From Blasia pusilla (taxonomy: Eukaryota > Marchantiophyta > Marchantiopsida > Blasiales), in NCBI GenBank assembly GCA_050084515.1, contig CM114272.1, forward strand, positions 38,068,001 through 38,132,000: a DNA stretch of 64,000 nucleotides, read 5' to 3'. Position numbers and translations under genes: made by a program. The notes beneath the pieces were generated by a model that searched no databases, had not been told where the DNA came from, and saw nothing but the letters and a program-made list of their open reading frames with translations. This document shows, piece by piece, positions 42,380 through 51,482 of the stretch (positions are counted from its first letter, which is position 1; each line of letters opens with the position of its first letter).

Positions 42380-43372
42380 AATGACACCCTTGGATACCAC
42401 ACCCATTGTGTGGTGTACCCCAGAGGAGGATATTCGAGTGTTAGATCTCTTTGGAGGGATTAGCACCGGGTTAGCTGTTGTTTTGCAGGCAAGAGTGCGA
42501 GTACAACAATATCTGTATGTGGAGAGTGATGATGTTGTGAGGCTCATCTCACTATGACATGTGGCGCAATTATGCCTACATTTTTCCCAACTTATTGTTT
42601 GCGTCCGCGGTATAGGGGTACCAGAGTTCCCTACCAAGGGATATTTTGTCGCTGGGGACGCATGACTTAGAGCGGGTAGGGACCATTGATTTGGTCATTT
42701 CCGGTTGGCCATGTCAAGGCCAATCGAGTGTTGGACGAGGCAGCGGGTTTTGGGAGATGTTGAGGATCTTACGGCAGTTTTAGGAGCATCAGTCTCGTTC
42801 TCCAGCCTACATTATGGAGAATATGCCAATCTTAGGAGACTCCATGTCACGGGTGGTGACGAGTGGTCATCAAGTGCGTGCTTGGATCGGCCCAGAAGTG
42901 TTCTTGGATGCGGCGAGTGTAGGTTCTAGAGCCCATCGCCCGCATCTATGGTGGACCAACTTGGTGCCCCATGCGGTGACGGAGGGCGTATGCAAGAGTG
43001 GACCACCCCTCCTATTTGTTAGTGGAGTCCATTCTGGATCCAGGTCGTCGATCATAGGCAGTGAGGCACGATGATCAACCACCGTTGACTGTGGTCAATA
43101 GAGTAGGCAAGCCACGGACAACCTTACCCACGTTTGTGAGTTTTCCTGCTTCCTATGCATACAAGAAGGCTGGTCTTGGCTTGGTTTGGGATAACCAGGT
43201 TCAGCAATTGGTGGAGCCCAACGTCGATGAGAGAGAGCGAGCGATGAGATTTCCCACAGGATTGACGACAATACCGTCAGTCTCTGAGGCATCACGACGC
43301 CATGTCTTGGGTGAGGCGATGGACCTGAACTACTTGACATGGATCCTCAGCTTGGGAGTGGCTGAGTAGCAG
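42380..43372 (+). pseudogene. Gypsy-DNMT copy 3: C5-cytosine DNA methyltransferase, all core motifs
   Basis: Motif I is intact as DIRVLDLFGGISTGLAVVLQ (42429-42488), followed by YLYVESDD. In another frame motif IV reads DLVISGWPCQGQSSVGRGSG (PCQ at 42709-42717, Cys the expected nucleophile), motif VI reads SPAYIMENMPILGDS (family: ENV; here ENM, 42814-42822) and motif VIII reads ASVGSRAHRPHLWWTN (about 42914-42961). In a third frame the C-terminal part contains PRTTLPTFVSFPASYAYKKA, motif IX-like EPNVDERERAMRFPTG (about 43219-43264) and motif X-like SEASRRHVLGEAMDLN (about 43280-43327). The enzyme would transfer methyl to C5 of cytosine. At least two frameshifts and three stops inactivate this copy. 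Confidence 0.8.
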
Positions 43373-43680
43373 CGTATGAGATCGCGACAGATCACAGCGG
43401 TTGCGTTGGTGAGCCCCATGCCTACCGCGATGGTGGAGGCACTGGCTGGGGGTGAGACCCAAGGATATCTACACATCAGGGGAGATCGGGAGAGACACCC
43501 TTGGACTTCTTGGGATGTTTTTGCAGGTATGCCAAGAGATGATAGCCACAGCATCGAGCGTGGTTCCGGGAACTCCACGTGGAGGAGATCAGAGTTTGCA
43601 ATTGGTTGCAGGAGAGCGGCCGAGTGTTGTTGTTAGAGACGTGGTTGCACCATAGCAAGCACCAATACCCGTGCCGAAGA
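43373..43680 (+). other. Gypsy-DNMT copy 3: spacer between methyltransferase and RT
   Basis: Polyprotein linker by position. Short coding-like pieces are visible (QITAVALVSPMPTAMVEALA), but I recognise no domain. Confidence 0.35.
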
Positions 43681-44690
43681 GTCCTACTGTAATCACGATG
43701 GAGACTTGGGAGCCAGATATGGGGCCTAAAACGACAATAGGAGAGCGGCGCCGGATACATCAGTTCCTCAGGAGTTATAGGAGCTGCTTTGCGTTTAGCA
43801 TGGAGGATTTGGGTACGTTGAAGGGACCGGGGATACGCATTGAGTTGTCGAGTGATACGCCAATCTTTTGACGACCCTACAGGTAGAGTGATATGGAGAG
43901 GGCTCTGATTTAGAGTAGGAGCCAGGACTTGGTCAAAGCAGGACTAGTGGAGATGTCGCATGGGGAGTATGCATCTGCCACTGTCATGCCCGCCAAGAAG
44001 GATGTGCATGGCAATTGGACGGATAGGTGGATGTGTGGGGATTACCAACCTATCAATCAGCAGAAGAAGTCTGATAGGTATGCCATGCCCACCCTTCAGG
44101 AGATCTTTGATGCGATTGGTCACACAAAGGTCTTCAGTTCATTGGGCTTGCAAGCCGAATACCATCAGCTGCCTATCAGATTGGAGGACAGGCACAAGAC
44201 GACATTTTTGGGCATCGATCCTCACGGAAAGGATTTTTTGTACCAATGGCGGTTCTTATCATTTGGGTTAAAGAACGCCCTGGCTAAGTTTCAGAGGGTC
44301 ATGGATAGGATCTTGGCTAGTCTGGATTTTGTTAGGTGTTATATTGATGACATCATAGTCTTTAGCACCACGGTTGAGGAGCATGAGCGACATCTAGAGG
44401 AGGTGTTTCGACGATTGCAATTACATGGGCTGAAGCTACATCTAGGCAAGTGCAAGTTCTTCTACGACCAGATTGAGTACTTGGGTCATATGATATACCC
44501 AAGGGGCCTTGGTGTTCAGCAGACGAAGGAAGAGGCTATCTCACGCATTCCACGCCCTATAGATATGAGTCGTGTTCGTGCATTGATGGGATTGGCAAAC
44601 TTCTATCGGCGGTACGTCAAGGGATTCAGTTCGATTGCAAAGCCGCTAACCTTGCTGACCAAGATGGATCACGAGTGGGTTCAATTGCTC
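43681..44690 (+). pseudogene. Gypsy-DNMT copy 3: reverse transcriptase
   Basis: Starts with FLRSYRSCFAFSMEDLGTLK (about 43762-43820), then three stops (TGA 43869, TAG 43884, TAG 43914), then an open frame from 43929 to 44975. RT motifs in order are SATVMPAKKDVHGNWTDRWM, CGDYQPINQQKKSDRYAMPT (about 44031-44090), KVFSSLGLQAEYHQLPIRLE, FLSFGLKNALAKFQRVMDRI and the catalytic box VRCYIDDIIVFSTTVEEHER (YIDD at 44338-44349). The thumb LMGLANFYRRYVKGFSSIAK follows. Both catalytic Asp residues are present. Substitutions such as SLGLQAEYHQ for the usual DLRSGYHQ-like motif suggest decay. Confidence 0.8.
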
Positions 44691-45235
44691 AAGGACAGAT
44701 TGACGTCCGTGGCCATCTTGAGGAGACCGATCAGGGGGCGTCCTTTCCAATTGCGCACAGATTGGAGCATGTTGGGGCTTGGAGCGGTGCTCACCAAGCA
44801 TGATGATGAGGGTAGAGAGTTCGTGGTGGCTTACGCTAGCCGCTCGAACAACGCTGCAGAGGCGAAGTACATCTCGTATGAGGATGAGTGCTTGGCTGCA
44901 GTGTGGGCTGTCACGCATTGCAGGTGTTACTTATTCGCAATCCTTTTACCATCATCACTGATCATCAACCACTGAAGTGGTTGATGGAGTCCAACAAGCT
45001 TACAGGGAAGCTTGCGAGATGGGCTCTCTTGTTGCAAGAGTATGATTTTCACGTGGTACATAGACCTGGGAAGCTCAACCAAGATAAAGATGGGTTGAGT
45101 TGTAACCCATGCCCGAGTTGGCGAGATGCGATTGGAACTCGATGGCATGGAGAGAGTGAAGAGGAGTCAGTGCTAGGATGGTACGCGTCAGCCTATTTAG
45201 GCATATTGGCTATGGAGAGCCAGAGTGTGGAGACT
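44690..45235 (+). pseudogene. Gypsy-DNMT copy 3: RNase H and connection
   Basis: RNase H reads RPFQLRTDWSMLGLGAVLTK (D at about 44758), SYEDECLAAVWAVTHCRCYL (E) and, after a one-base shift near 44935, IITDHQPLKWLMESNKLTGK and HVVHRPGKLNQDKDGLSCNP (final D). It degrades the RNA strand during reverse transcription. The pattern is normal for Ty3/Gypsy, with all four acidic positions visible. Confidence 0.75.
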
Positions 45236-46495
45236 TAGATGGCGAGGTCTAGTGGAGAGTCCTTGGATCCCAAGGCCAGTGAGGAGATGATAGGTGGTCG
45301 AGATATTCATGATGATGGAGTAGTCTTGGAGTACCTTCGTATTGCCAGCGTTGCGAGTATCGTGGATGCTAGAGAGCGGGATCGGATCCTACAGCGGGCC
45401 AGACGCTTCCGTTGGGAGGGGACACATGTTTTGAGGGTTTGGAAGGATGGCAGAGTATGCGTAGTGCCGCATCCTTTGAAGAGAGCACGACTAGTGCAAC
45501 ATGCCCACGAGGAGTTGGGTCACTTTGGGATGAAGCGGACGTACAGCTTGCTCCAGATTCAGTATTGGTGACGAGGCATGCAGATTGACGTTCAGCAATT
45601 TGTTGCCAAGTGCATGGTGTGTGACCTGGTCCGAGCATCGTTCAATGCTTCCACTCCATAGTTGCATATATTACCGATCATGGGCTTAGGATATAGTTGG
45701 AGTTTGGATTTTGCAGGACCTTTGCCTTTGACAAAGCGTTAGAGTCGCTAAGTGTTGGTGATGGTCAAGCACTTCTCGAAGTGGATCGAGTTGGTTGCAT
45801 TGCCTAACAAAGCAAGTGAGGGAGTAGCTTATGCCTTCCTTGAGAGAGTGCGAAGTCATCATGCCGCACCGGCTGAGGTGTTGACAGATCCGGGTACCGA
45901 GTTTCGCGGTGAGTTCCAAGCCTTGTGTGATCACGCGTTGATCGACCACCACACAACGTCGCGAGATCATCCCGAGGTGGATGGATTAGCGGAGAGAGTT
46001 GTGCAGATGGTGAAGAGGGGTTTACGCAAGTATGGCTTGTAGAGAGGTCACATAGGAGATTGGGACCTCCTGTTGCCATGGTTGGCGATGGGATACAGAT
46101 TCGGTAGGCAAGCATCCTTAGTGTCTTTTTCACCGTACTTGCTACTTTATGGCCAAGAGCCAGATTTACCTGCGGCCATTCGTCGAGATGCTAGTGAGGT
46201 GCTGGACCTTGATGACCCAGATGTATGGATACGAGCATGTTCTCAAAGGGCCGAGTTGTTTCAGAGAGTGATGCCCATGGCGTTCGAGAACTTGGCGATT
46301 GCGCAACATCGAGATACTTTGAGGTATGCGACTATTCGGGGTGGTGATTATCAACCAACTATCTGGAGGTTTCATCATGGAGATTATGTCTACTTGTAGC
46401 ACACGGCACCGACGACGTTGGATGTGACTGCATGGTGCACTATCCTGAGAGTGCATGACGTTTTGCCATCCGGTGTTCTCTTGCTGGAGGGACGC
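45236..46495 (+). pseudogene. Gypsy-DNMT copy 3: integrase
   Basis: The zinc module reads HAHEELGHFGMKRTYSLLQI...CMVC (about 45500-45625). The catalytic core has D in WSLDFAGPLPL (about 45703), D in VLTDPGTEFRGEFQ (about 45888) and E in HPEVDGLAERVVQMVKR (about 45990). LLYGQEPDLPAAIRRDASEV (about 46141-46200) and HHGDYVYL (about 46372) follow. In-frame stops are TGA 45569, TAG 45659, TAG 45740, TAA 45749, TAG 46040 and TAG 46397; apart from the TAA and TGA they fit lost CAG or TGG codons. The frame shifts in the (GGTAT)3 run at 46498-46514. Confidence 0.8.
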
Positions 46496-46514
46496 GATGG
46501 TATGGTATGGTATG

Positions 46515-46749
46515 GAAGGACCATATGCGTAATTGTGCACCATGTCACCTTCCTAACATTGATGGTACAATATATTCGAGCTTATGAATAGTTTGTGCAG
46601 GCTTGCGTTGTATGTTGTGTGGTTCTGCCCGTGGTGCGGCCACGATGCTAGTCTATGATGGATGTTTGAGAGGTTGGCATATGGCATGTCTGACGCCACC
46701 TCTCACTAGGGTTCCTCGAGGACGATGGATGTGTCTCGGATGTACATAG
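46515..46749 (+). pseudogene. Gypsy-DNMT copy 3: C-terminal PHD finger
   Basis: After the GGTAT slippage run the frame reads HMRNCAPCHLPNIDGTI, a TGA near 46586 and then a PHD finger: CMLCGSARGAATMLVYDGC (46609-46665) and GWHMACLTPPLTRVPRGRW with the last pair MCLGC (46732-46743), ending in TAG 46747. The C4HC3 order, the GWHxxCL.PPL core and the W two residues before the last Cys pair are diagnostic of PHD fingers, which read histone H3 tails. In chromoviruses a chromodomain occupies this place; here a PHD finger may guide integration. That role is an inference. Confidence 0.75.
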
Positions 46750-46827
46750 AGAAGATACTAGGTAGGTTTCGATTCCGACTTTTTCTATGATATGGATGAC
46801 ACGAAGACGACTAACGATGGGGCCACA

Positions 46828-46850
46828 TGATACCCACAATTTTGTAATGC
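46828..46850 (+). repeat. 21-bp stub of a Gypsy-2 LTR joined to inverted pol
   Basis: TGATACCCACAATTTTGTAA is the start of the Gypsy-2 LTR in plus orientation. At 46849 it passes directly into minus-strand Gypsy-2 pol (GCGTCTTTTAAGG...). The two parents share TTTTG.AAT at the joint, so the junction looks microhomology-mediated. Confidence 0.8.
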
Positions 46851-48040
46851 GTCTTTTAAGGTGTTGAATGCCACTTGGCACGCTGGTGTCCACTCCCATT
46901 TGGTGGTCTTCTTAAGTAATGCAGTAAGAGCGCCCGCTTTTACCGCGTAATCTTTAATAAACCGTCGATAGTACCCGACATGTCCCAAGAATCCTCTCAA
47001 TTCCCGGAGATTAGTAGGTGGTTCCAATGCGACGATAATATCCACATTGGCCTTGTCGACCTCAATTCCTTGCGCCGACACTCGATGTCCCAGCAGAATT
47101 CCTTGTTTCATAGCGATATATGATTTGTCCGGATGAAGGGACAAATGCACTTCGCGACAGCGTGCGAGTGTTAACTCTAACTTTTCCAGATGTTCGGCCT
47201 CCGTGCTAAAGATACAAAAATCGTCTAAAAAGATTTCCACGAACTTCCGCAGATACTCCTGGAAGATGGAGATCATCATCCTTTGGAAAGTAGTTGGGGC
47301 ATTGCACAACCCAAAAGGCATTACGCGATATGCGAAAGTTCCCCAGTCCGTCGTGAACGTTGTGAGGGGACGATCCTTTTCTCGTATGGATACCTGGTTG
47401 TACCCCGAATATCCGTCCAAGAAAGTATAACGCTCGTGTCCGGCCACTTTATCCAAAATACTGTCAGTGAAAGGTAGAGGATGGTGGTCTTTTAAGGTGG
47501 CCGCATTTAATTTCCGATAGTCCTGGCACACTCGGATTTTGCTCGTTTGTTTTTTAGGCACAATTACAATGAGCGACACCCACTCGCTGCTTAACACCGG
47601 ATAGATTATTCCTGCCTTGAGACGCTGATCGATCTCGTCCTTGACTAACAATGAGTACTTCGGATTCAGTCGATATTGTCGCATTCACACCGGAACCGCC
47701 CCTTCTTTAAGATCAATTCGGTGTTCACCATATTGTGCGGGAATGCCTGTCATTTCATCCATGGAGTATGCAAAGACATCCAAATACTCAAACAGTAGTC
47801 TTTTATATTTTATAAGTGTGGTGGGAGACAAATCCGCCGAAAGGCGTAGAGACTTTTGATCTGCAATAACGACTTGGACGTAGTCCTGCTCCTGAACCAT
47901 GTTCTCTGTAAACAGGAAGGTGCTATGACCTAGCTTCTCTTCCTCTCGAGTCAACCTTGGCTTGGAGGGTACCGACTCCTCGTCTATTTCATAACATTCT
48001 AAATAATACACCTGGGATGAGGACTCTGTAGCGGTGGTGT
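46849..48040 (-). pseudogene. Gypsy-2 copy C: reverse transcriptase
   Basis: Two open blocks on the minus strand, 48011-47688 and 47684-46849, are separated by one TGA (47687-47685) in place of a Gln codon. The motifs WVSLIVIVPKKQTSKIRVCQ, FLDGYSGYNQVSIREKDR, FAYRVMPFGLCNAPTTFQRM and FLDDFCIFSTEAEHLEK are present. Unlike Gypsy-2 itself the frame stays open through SLHPDKSYIAMKQGILLGHR into the thumb LRELRGFLGHVGYYRRFIKD. It is cut at DTLKDAL-type residues near 46849. Confidence 0.8.
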
Positions 48041-48050
48041 TGTCTTGATC

Positions 48051-49364
48051 TTACGTATAGCCGTCATCAATCGGTGGCGTCTCTCCTTGGGGTGGTCGAG
48101 ATTTCCACGACAGCTTGATGAGCCGCTTCGAGACCTGATTCGGCGCCTGGAACGTGAAACGTCGCCTTTTCCAATCTGTAGTCACCCTCGCGCCATACAG
48201 CCAGGGTCTTCCGATGAGCAAAGGATAGCCCGTCGCGGTCAGGGGTTGCAAGACTAAGTAGTCCAACAGAAACAACACCCCCCCGAGCATGGTCGGAATT
48301 TGCGTGAGCTGTCCGAGGGGTCTCTTCCGGGATTGATCCGCAAACCGCAAATACTTGTCTGTGGGCTCGTACACCGTGTACCCTAGGGCCCGAGCTGTTT
48401 GCTCCGTCATAATATTGATTCCACTTTCGGAATCAATGGGGACCTTCTCAATAGTATGGCCCTCAATCTCCACCTCCACTTCTGGGGCTCCCAAGTCTTC
48501 TACTTCGATACGGAACAAATCCACCACTGGAAGATGCTTCGCCGACTTCCTGGGTCTTTTGCGGCTGATTTTCCACTGCTGCAAGATTTTTCCGTATACT
48601 AGGTTATCCATTAGCAACTGTAGCAGGGTTATGTTGGCCGGGGTTGACGCCAAGTCCCTCAGTAAATCGTAAGCTTCTAGGACCAGCGGTGATGTCGCCA
48701 TGGCTTGGACGGTCGTACTTGGTTTGACCTTTGTCTTCTCTGGGGTCTGTTTCCCCTCTGGTTCCTGGTCCTCACGAACTTGAGCACGAACCTGGTCCTC
48801 TACATCCTGATGGAAGTATTTCGGATGACTTCGGTCAAAGGCAGGGTCCACATCACCTTTGAGGATGGCCTTCCCAGCACGTAAGGTGTTCACAGCTTTG
48901 TTCTTGGGCTCCCTAGCTTCGCGCGAAGATGAAGCATCCTTCTTTACCTTTGGGGTCCCCACGGTCTGACTCTTCGACCTCGTGGTGACCGCCAACACAG
49001 TTTCTTGGAATTCTTTGGGCCAGTCCGATGATTCCTCGTTGGCCCCTCCGGTCAAGTATTCACTGATGGTGACTCGCTTTGGTCTTGGGGACACTACTTC
49101 TTCCACCCGGACCAGTTGTACATTTACATCGTTTTTGGGCTCTTGTTGAGCCGCTGGAGTATTTACATATCTGACCAACAAACGCGGGACCTTGGGCTCC
49201 GGGCATTCCACAGCAGTGTGCCCGCCCTTCTTGCAGCTCCCGCATAAGGGATTGAGTCCCACTGGTCGCTTCGGGTTTGGGCAATTATTGGCCCAATGGT
49301 CTGTTGCGCCGCAGTTATAACAACAATTTCGTTTGATGGGTGGCATGAAGGCCGCCGCACCCAT
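48051..49364 (-). CDS. Gypsy-2 copy C: zinc knuckles and protease
   Basis: An open frame of 437 codons. Knuckles are CYNCGATDHWANNC (about 49320-49279) and CGSCKKGGHTAVEC; the protease core is VPIDSESGINIMTEQ (about 48450-48405), where the usual DSGS or DSGA is DSES, a change at the flap-side glycine that would probably impair activity. The closing strand TGYPLLIGRPWLYGA follows. The frame ends at 48051 in GYT, where a CGTAAG-type stop interrupts the link to reverse transcriptase. Confidence 0.8.
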   Translation of the reverse strand: MGAAAFMPPIKRNCCYNCGATDHWANNCPNPKRPVGLNPLCGSCKKGGHTAVECPEPKVPRLLVRYVNTPAAQQEPKNDVNVQLVRVEEVVSPRPKRVTISEYLTGGANEESSDWPKEFQETVLAVTTRSKSQTVGTPKVKKDASSSREAREPKNKAVNTLRAGKAILKGDVDPAFDRSHPKYFHQDVEDQVRAQVREDQEPEGKQTPEKTKVKPSTTVQAMATSPLVLEAYDLLRDLASTPANITLLQLLMDNLVYGKILQQWKISRKRPRKSAKHLPVVDLFRIEVEDLGAPEVEVEIEGHTIEKVPIDSESGINIMTEQTARALGYTVYEPTDKYLRFADQSRKRPLGQLTQIPTMLGGVLFLLDYLVLQPLTATGYPLLIGRPWLYGARVTTDWKRRRFTFQAPNQVSKRLIKLSWKSRPPQGETPPIDDGYT

Positions 49365-49409
49365 AATCTATCTCAGGGGTCTCTGTTCTCCATATTCCGG
49401 AGGTACATA

Positions 49410-50849
49410 CCGCGTGATCCAGCCTCTCCCCGGGTTTGGGGGTGGCACCGCTTGGACGGCATAGCACCCTTCCCACTGTTCCGGTTCATACCATCCTTCT
49501 TCACTAGGGGCCTCTTCCTGGATCCACCGTAGATCCCTCTGAGTAGGGCATTCTTGTACAGTATGCCCCCTGGGTTCCACAACTACTACACCAAATGTTG
49601 GGCCTCATCAGCCCGGGTCGTCTTCTGGGGTCCTTCTGGGCCGCCAGATGTACCTACAACTCAGCCATTTGTTTACTGAGTTCCTCCATGGCCGACTTGC
49701 CGGCCTTCCTGGCCGTCCCTCTCAATGGACTTTCCGACCACCGAGGACGACGCTTGGTGCTTGGTCGGGTTTTGTTCTGGTGCTTGGGGGAGCGATGATG
49801 CTTGCTCTTCCCTTTCCTTTTAGCTTTGACCTCCTGCTCGGAGTCCGAGGACTCGGACGAATCCTCCGTAGAGGATTCCGTGTCTGTGGAGGACGCTTTG
49901 TCTTCGGACGAAGCACAAGTCTGCGACGCCCCTCTCCGTTGGTGACGCCGTCTTCGTGTTCGGCGGGACTTTTCTGAGGCTTCGTACGCCTCAGCGGAGG
50001 CTATGACCGCCTCCAGGGAATCCCGTTGGCCTCTCCGGCAATACCGATCCATTTCTTTGGACAAGCCGGACACGAACCAATCTACCGATTGGGAGGTAGT
50101 CGTGTGCTCCAGCTTATTCACAAGGCTCCAGAACCTTTGGGTATATTCCCGGAGGGTCTCCTTCTTTCTTCCCTTCAGGTCGCGAAGCTTTGTAAGAAGC
50201 CTGTCCTCGAACTCCAAGTCGCGGAACTCATGTAGGAAGGATTCCAAGACCCTTTTCCAGGTTTCCGTGACTTCTGCTCCGAGACCTTCATACCACTGGC
50301 TTGCTCGCTTCTTGAGCAGGCCCGGAAAGACTCGTAACAAATCCTCCTCTGCCCCTTCCCCGTTGGCTTTTACGACATGGGTGAATTCAAGAACAAAGTT
50401 TTCCACATCGTCTCGTCGTCCCCCAGCAAAGGTGGGGTACCTTAGCAGAGTTTTTCTAGTGTTGGCCATGGGAACTGCTCTCATGCTGGCTCCCGGGCTT
50501 GATGCTCGAGAGGGAGGAGGTAAAGGTGCCGCCCGAGGTGCTCTGATCGGCTCCTCACTCCCTGACTCCCCAAAGGGGTCCCAGGACGACTCTTCGTCCG
50601 ACTTCGAACTGGCAGGGGACGTAGTGGAGAATTTGTCCCTTTCTTTCTTCTTGCTCTTCGCCTTTGGACGAGGACGAAGACTTGGAGACGAACCAGGCGG
50701 TCTCCAAGCCGGTTCTTATTCTTTTTGCCGCTATCTGCGCCCGATCGGCTCGCTGCTCTCGCGAAGAGGGCTGAGAGCCTTCCATAAGTCTCTTGTGGGA
50801 TTTGGCAACTTGCGTTCACCCCCACGGTGGTGATAGGGTAAGGGTCCAT
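49410..50849 (-). pseudogene. Gypsy-2 copy C: Gag
   Basis: Starts MDPYPITTVGVNASCQIPQE (50849) and changes frame near 50750 and 50500. From 50484 to 49654 it is open: MANTRKTLLRYPTFAGGRRD, FVLEFTHVVKANGEGAEEDL, LREYTQRFWSLVNKLEHTTT and DSLEAVIASAEAYEASEKSR, then a basic Ser-rich tail. This is the reference for the frame that Gypsy-2 lost at 27037. The first zinc knuckle with QGHTVQEC-type residues lies at about 49600-49560. Confidence 0.75.
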
Positions 50850-51213
50850 GGAGGGAGGTTAACTACTGATTCTTTTTACATCTACAGGAGGGTGCCTGGT
50901 GCTCCTTTGCTTCCTGCCAGGTTTTCCTCCCATAGACAGAAGTACCGGGTTTTCACCAAGTACAACTATCGTCCATGGGGGCAGCGTTTCAATCGATGGT
51001 TCTTTGACCATTCTAATTAGTTGGTCTATCTTCTCTAGCACCAATGCAGCAAATGTATTGTTATCTTCAACCATACATTGTCTTACGGGGGTCGCTAGAG
51101 CTAGCCGATGGTCTTTAGTAAGAACTAGAATGTGGGGTCGTCTAGGGGCGTAGCTTCTTTCTCTGTTCCCTGCTTCCCCATGGGTCTTTCTCTCCCTTCT
51201 CAACCAAGGATAT

Positions 51214-51233
51214 GATCCCCGGCAGCGGCGCCA
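51214..51233 (-). promoter_or_regulatory. Gypsy-2 copy C: primer binding site
   Basis: Minus-strand TGGCGCCGCTGCCGGGGATC, one base different from the tRNA-Asp site of the complete element. Confidence 0.8.
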
Positions 51234-51250
51234 AAAAGTCTTTGACTATA

Positions 51251-51482
51251 TGTAATGTCTAAGTGTTTCTTATTTACAGTCAATTGTAGAGTTCGATCCC
51301 CAAGAGGATCATTGTTGGATGAAAAGAGAGTATAAAGTGATTATTATGTTGTAAAAGTAGTGTGATTGATTATGTAATTCAAATGTAGTATTCCAGTAAC
51401 ATCTTCCGATCCTTTTTAGTACATATATTTTCTTCTTCAATTCTCTTGAGTGGAATTTAAAGTACGCTCAGGCAATTTGTTC
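51251..51482 (-). repeat. Gypsy-2 copy C: partial 5' LTR
   Basis: Matches the last 230 bp of the LTR (ends in AGACATTACA on the minus strand). It stops abruptly at GAACAAATTGCCTGAGCG; the upstream LTR is missing and copy D pol begins at 51483. Confidence 0.8.

Larger units (their letters stand above)
37522..46827 (+). mobile_element. Gypsy-DNMT element copy 3 (most complete)
   Basis: It runs from a 5' LTR (37522) through leader, Gag, linker, aspartic protease, C5 methyltransferase, reverse transcriptase, RNase H, integrase and PHD finger, all on the plus strand, and stops near 46827, where an unrelated LTR stub begins. There is no 3' LTR. Gag is interrupted by the 480-bp repeat at 40197-40678. 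Numerous stops and frameshifts make it non-functional, but every domain of the polyprotein can be read in order. Confidence 0.85.
46849..51482 (-). mobile_element. Gypsy-2 family copy C, truncated at both ends
   Basis: Reading on the minus strand: the last 232 bp of an LTR (51482-51251), primer site (51233-51214), gag, zinc knuckles, protease and reverse transcriptase up to the thumb. RNase H, integrase and the 3' LTR are absent. The coding regions are better preserved than in the complete element at 24639-35401. Confidence 0.85.

Noticed and set aside
50003-50833. 276-codon plus-strand frame
   Set aside because: It lies exactly antisense to the copy C gag and has no recognisable domain; it is a shadow frame.
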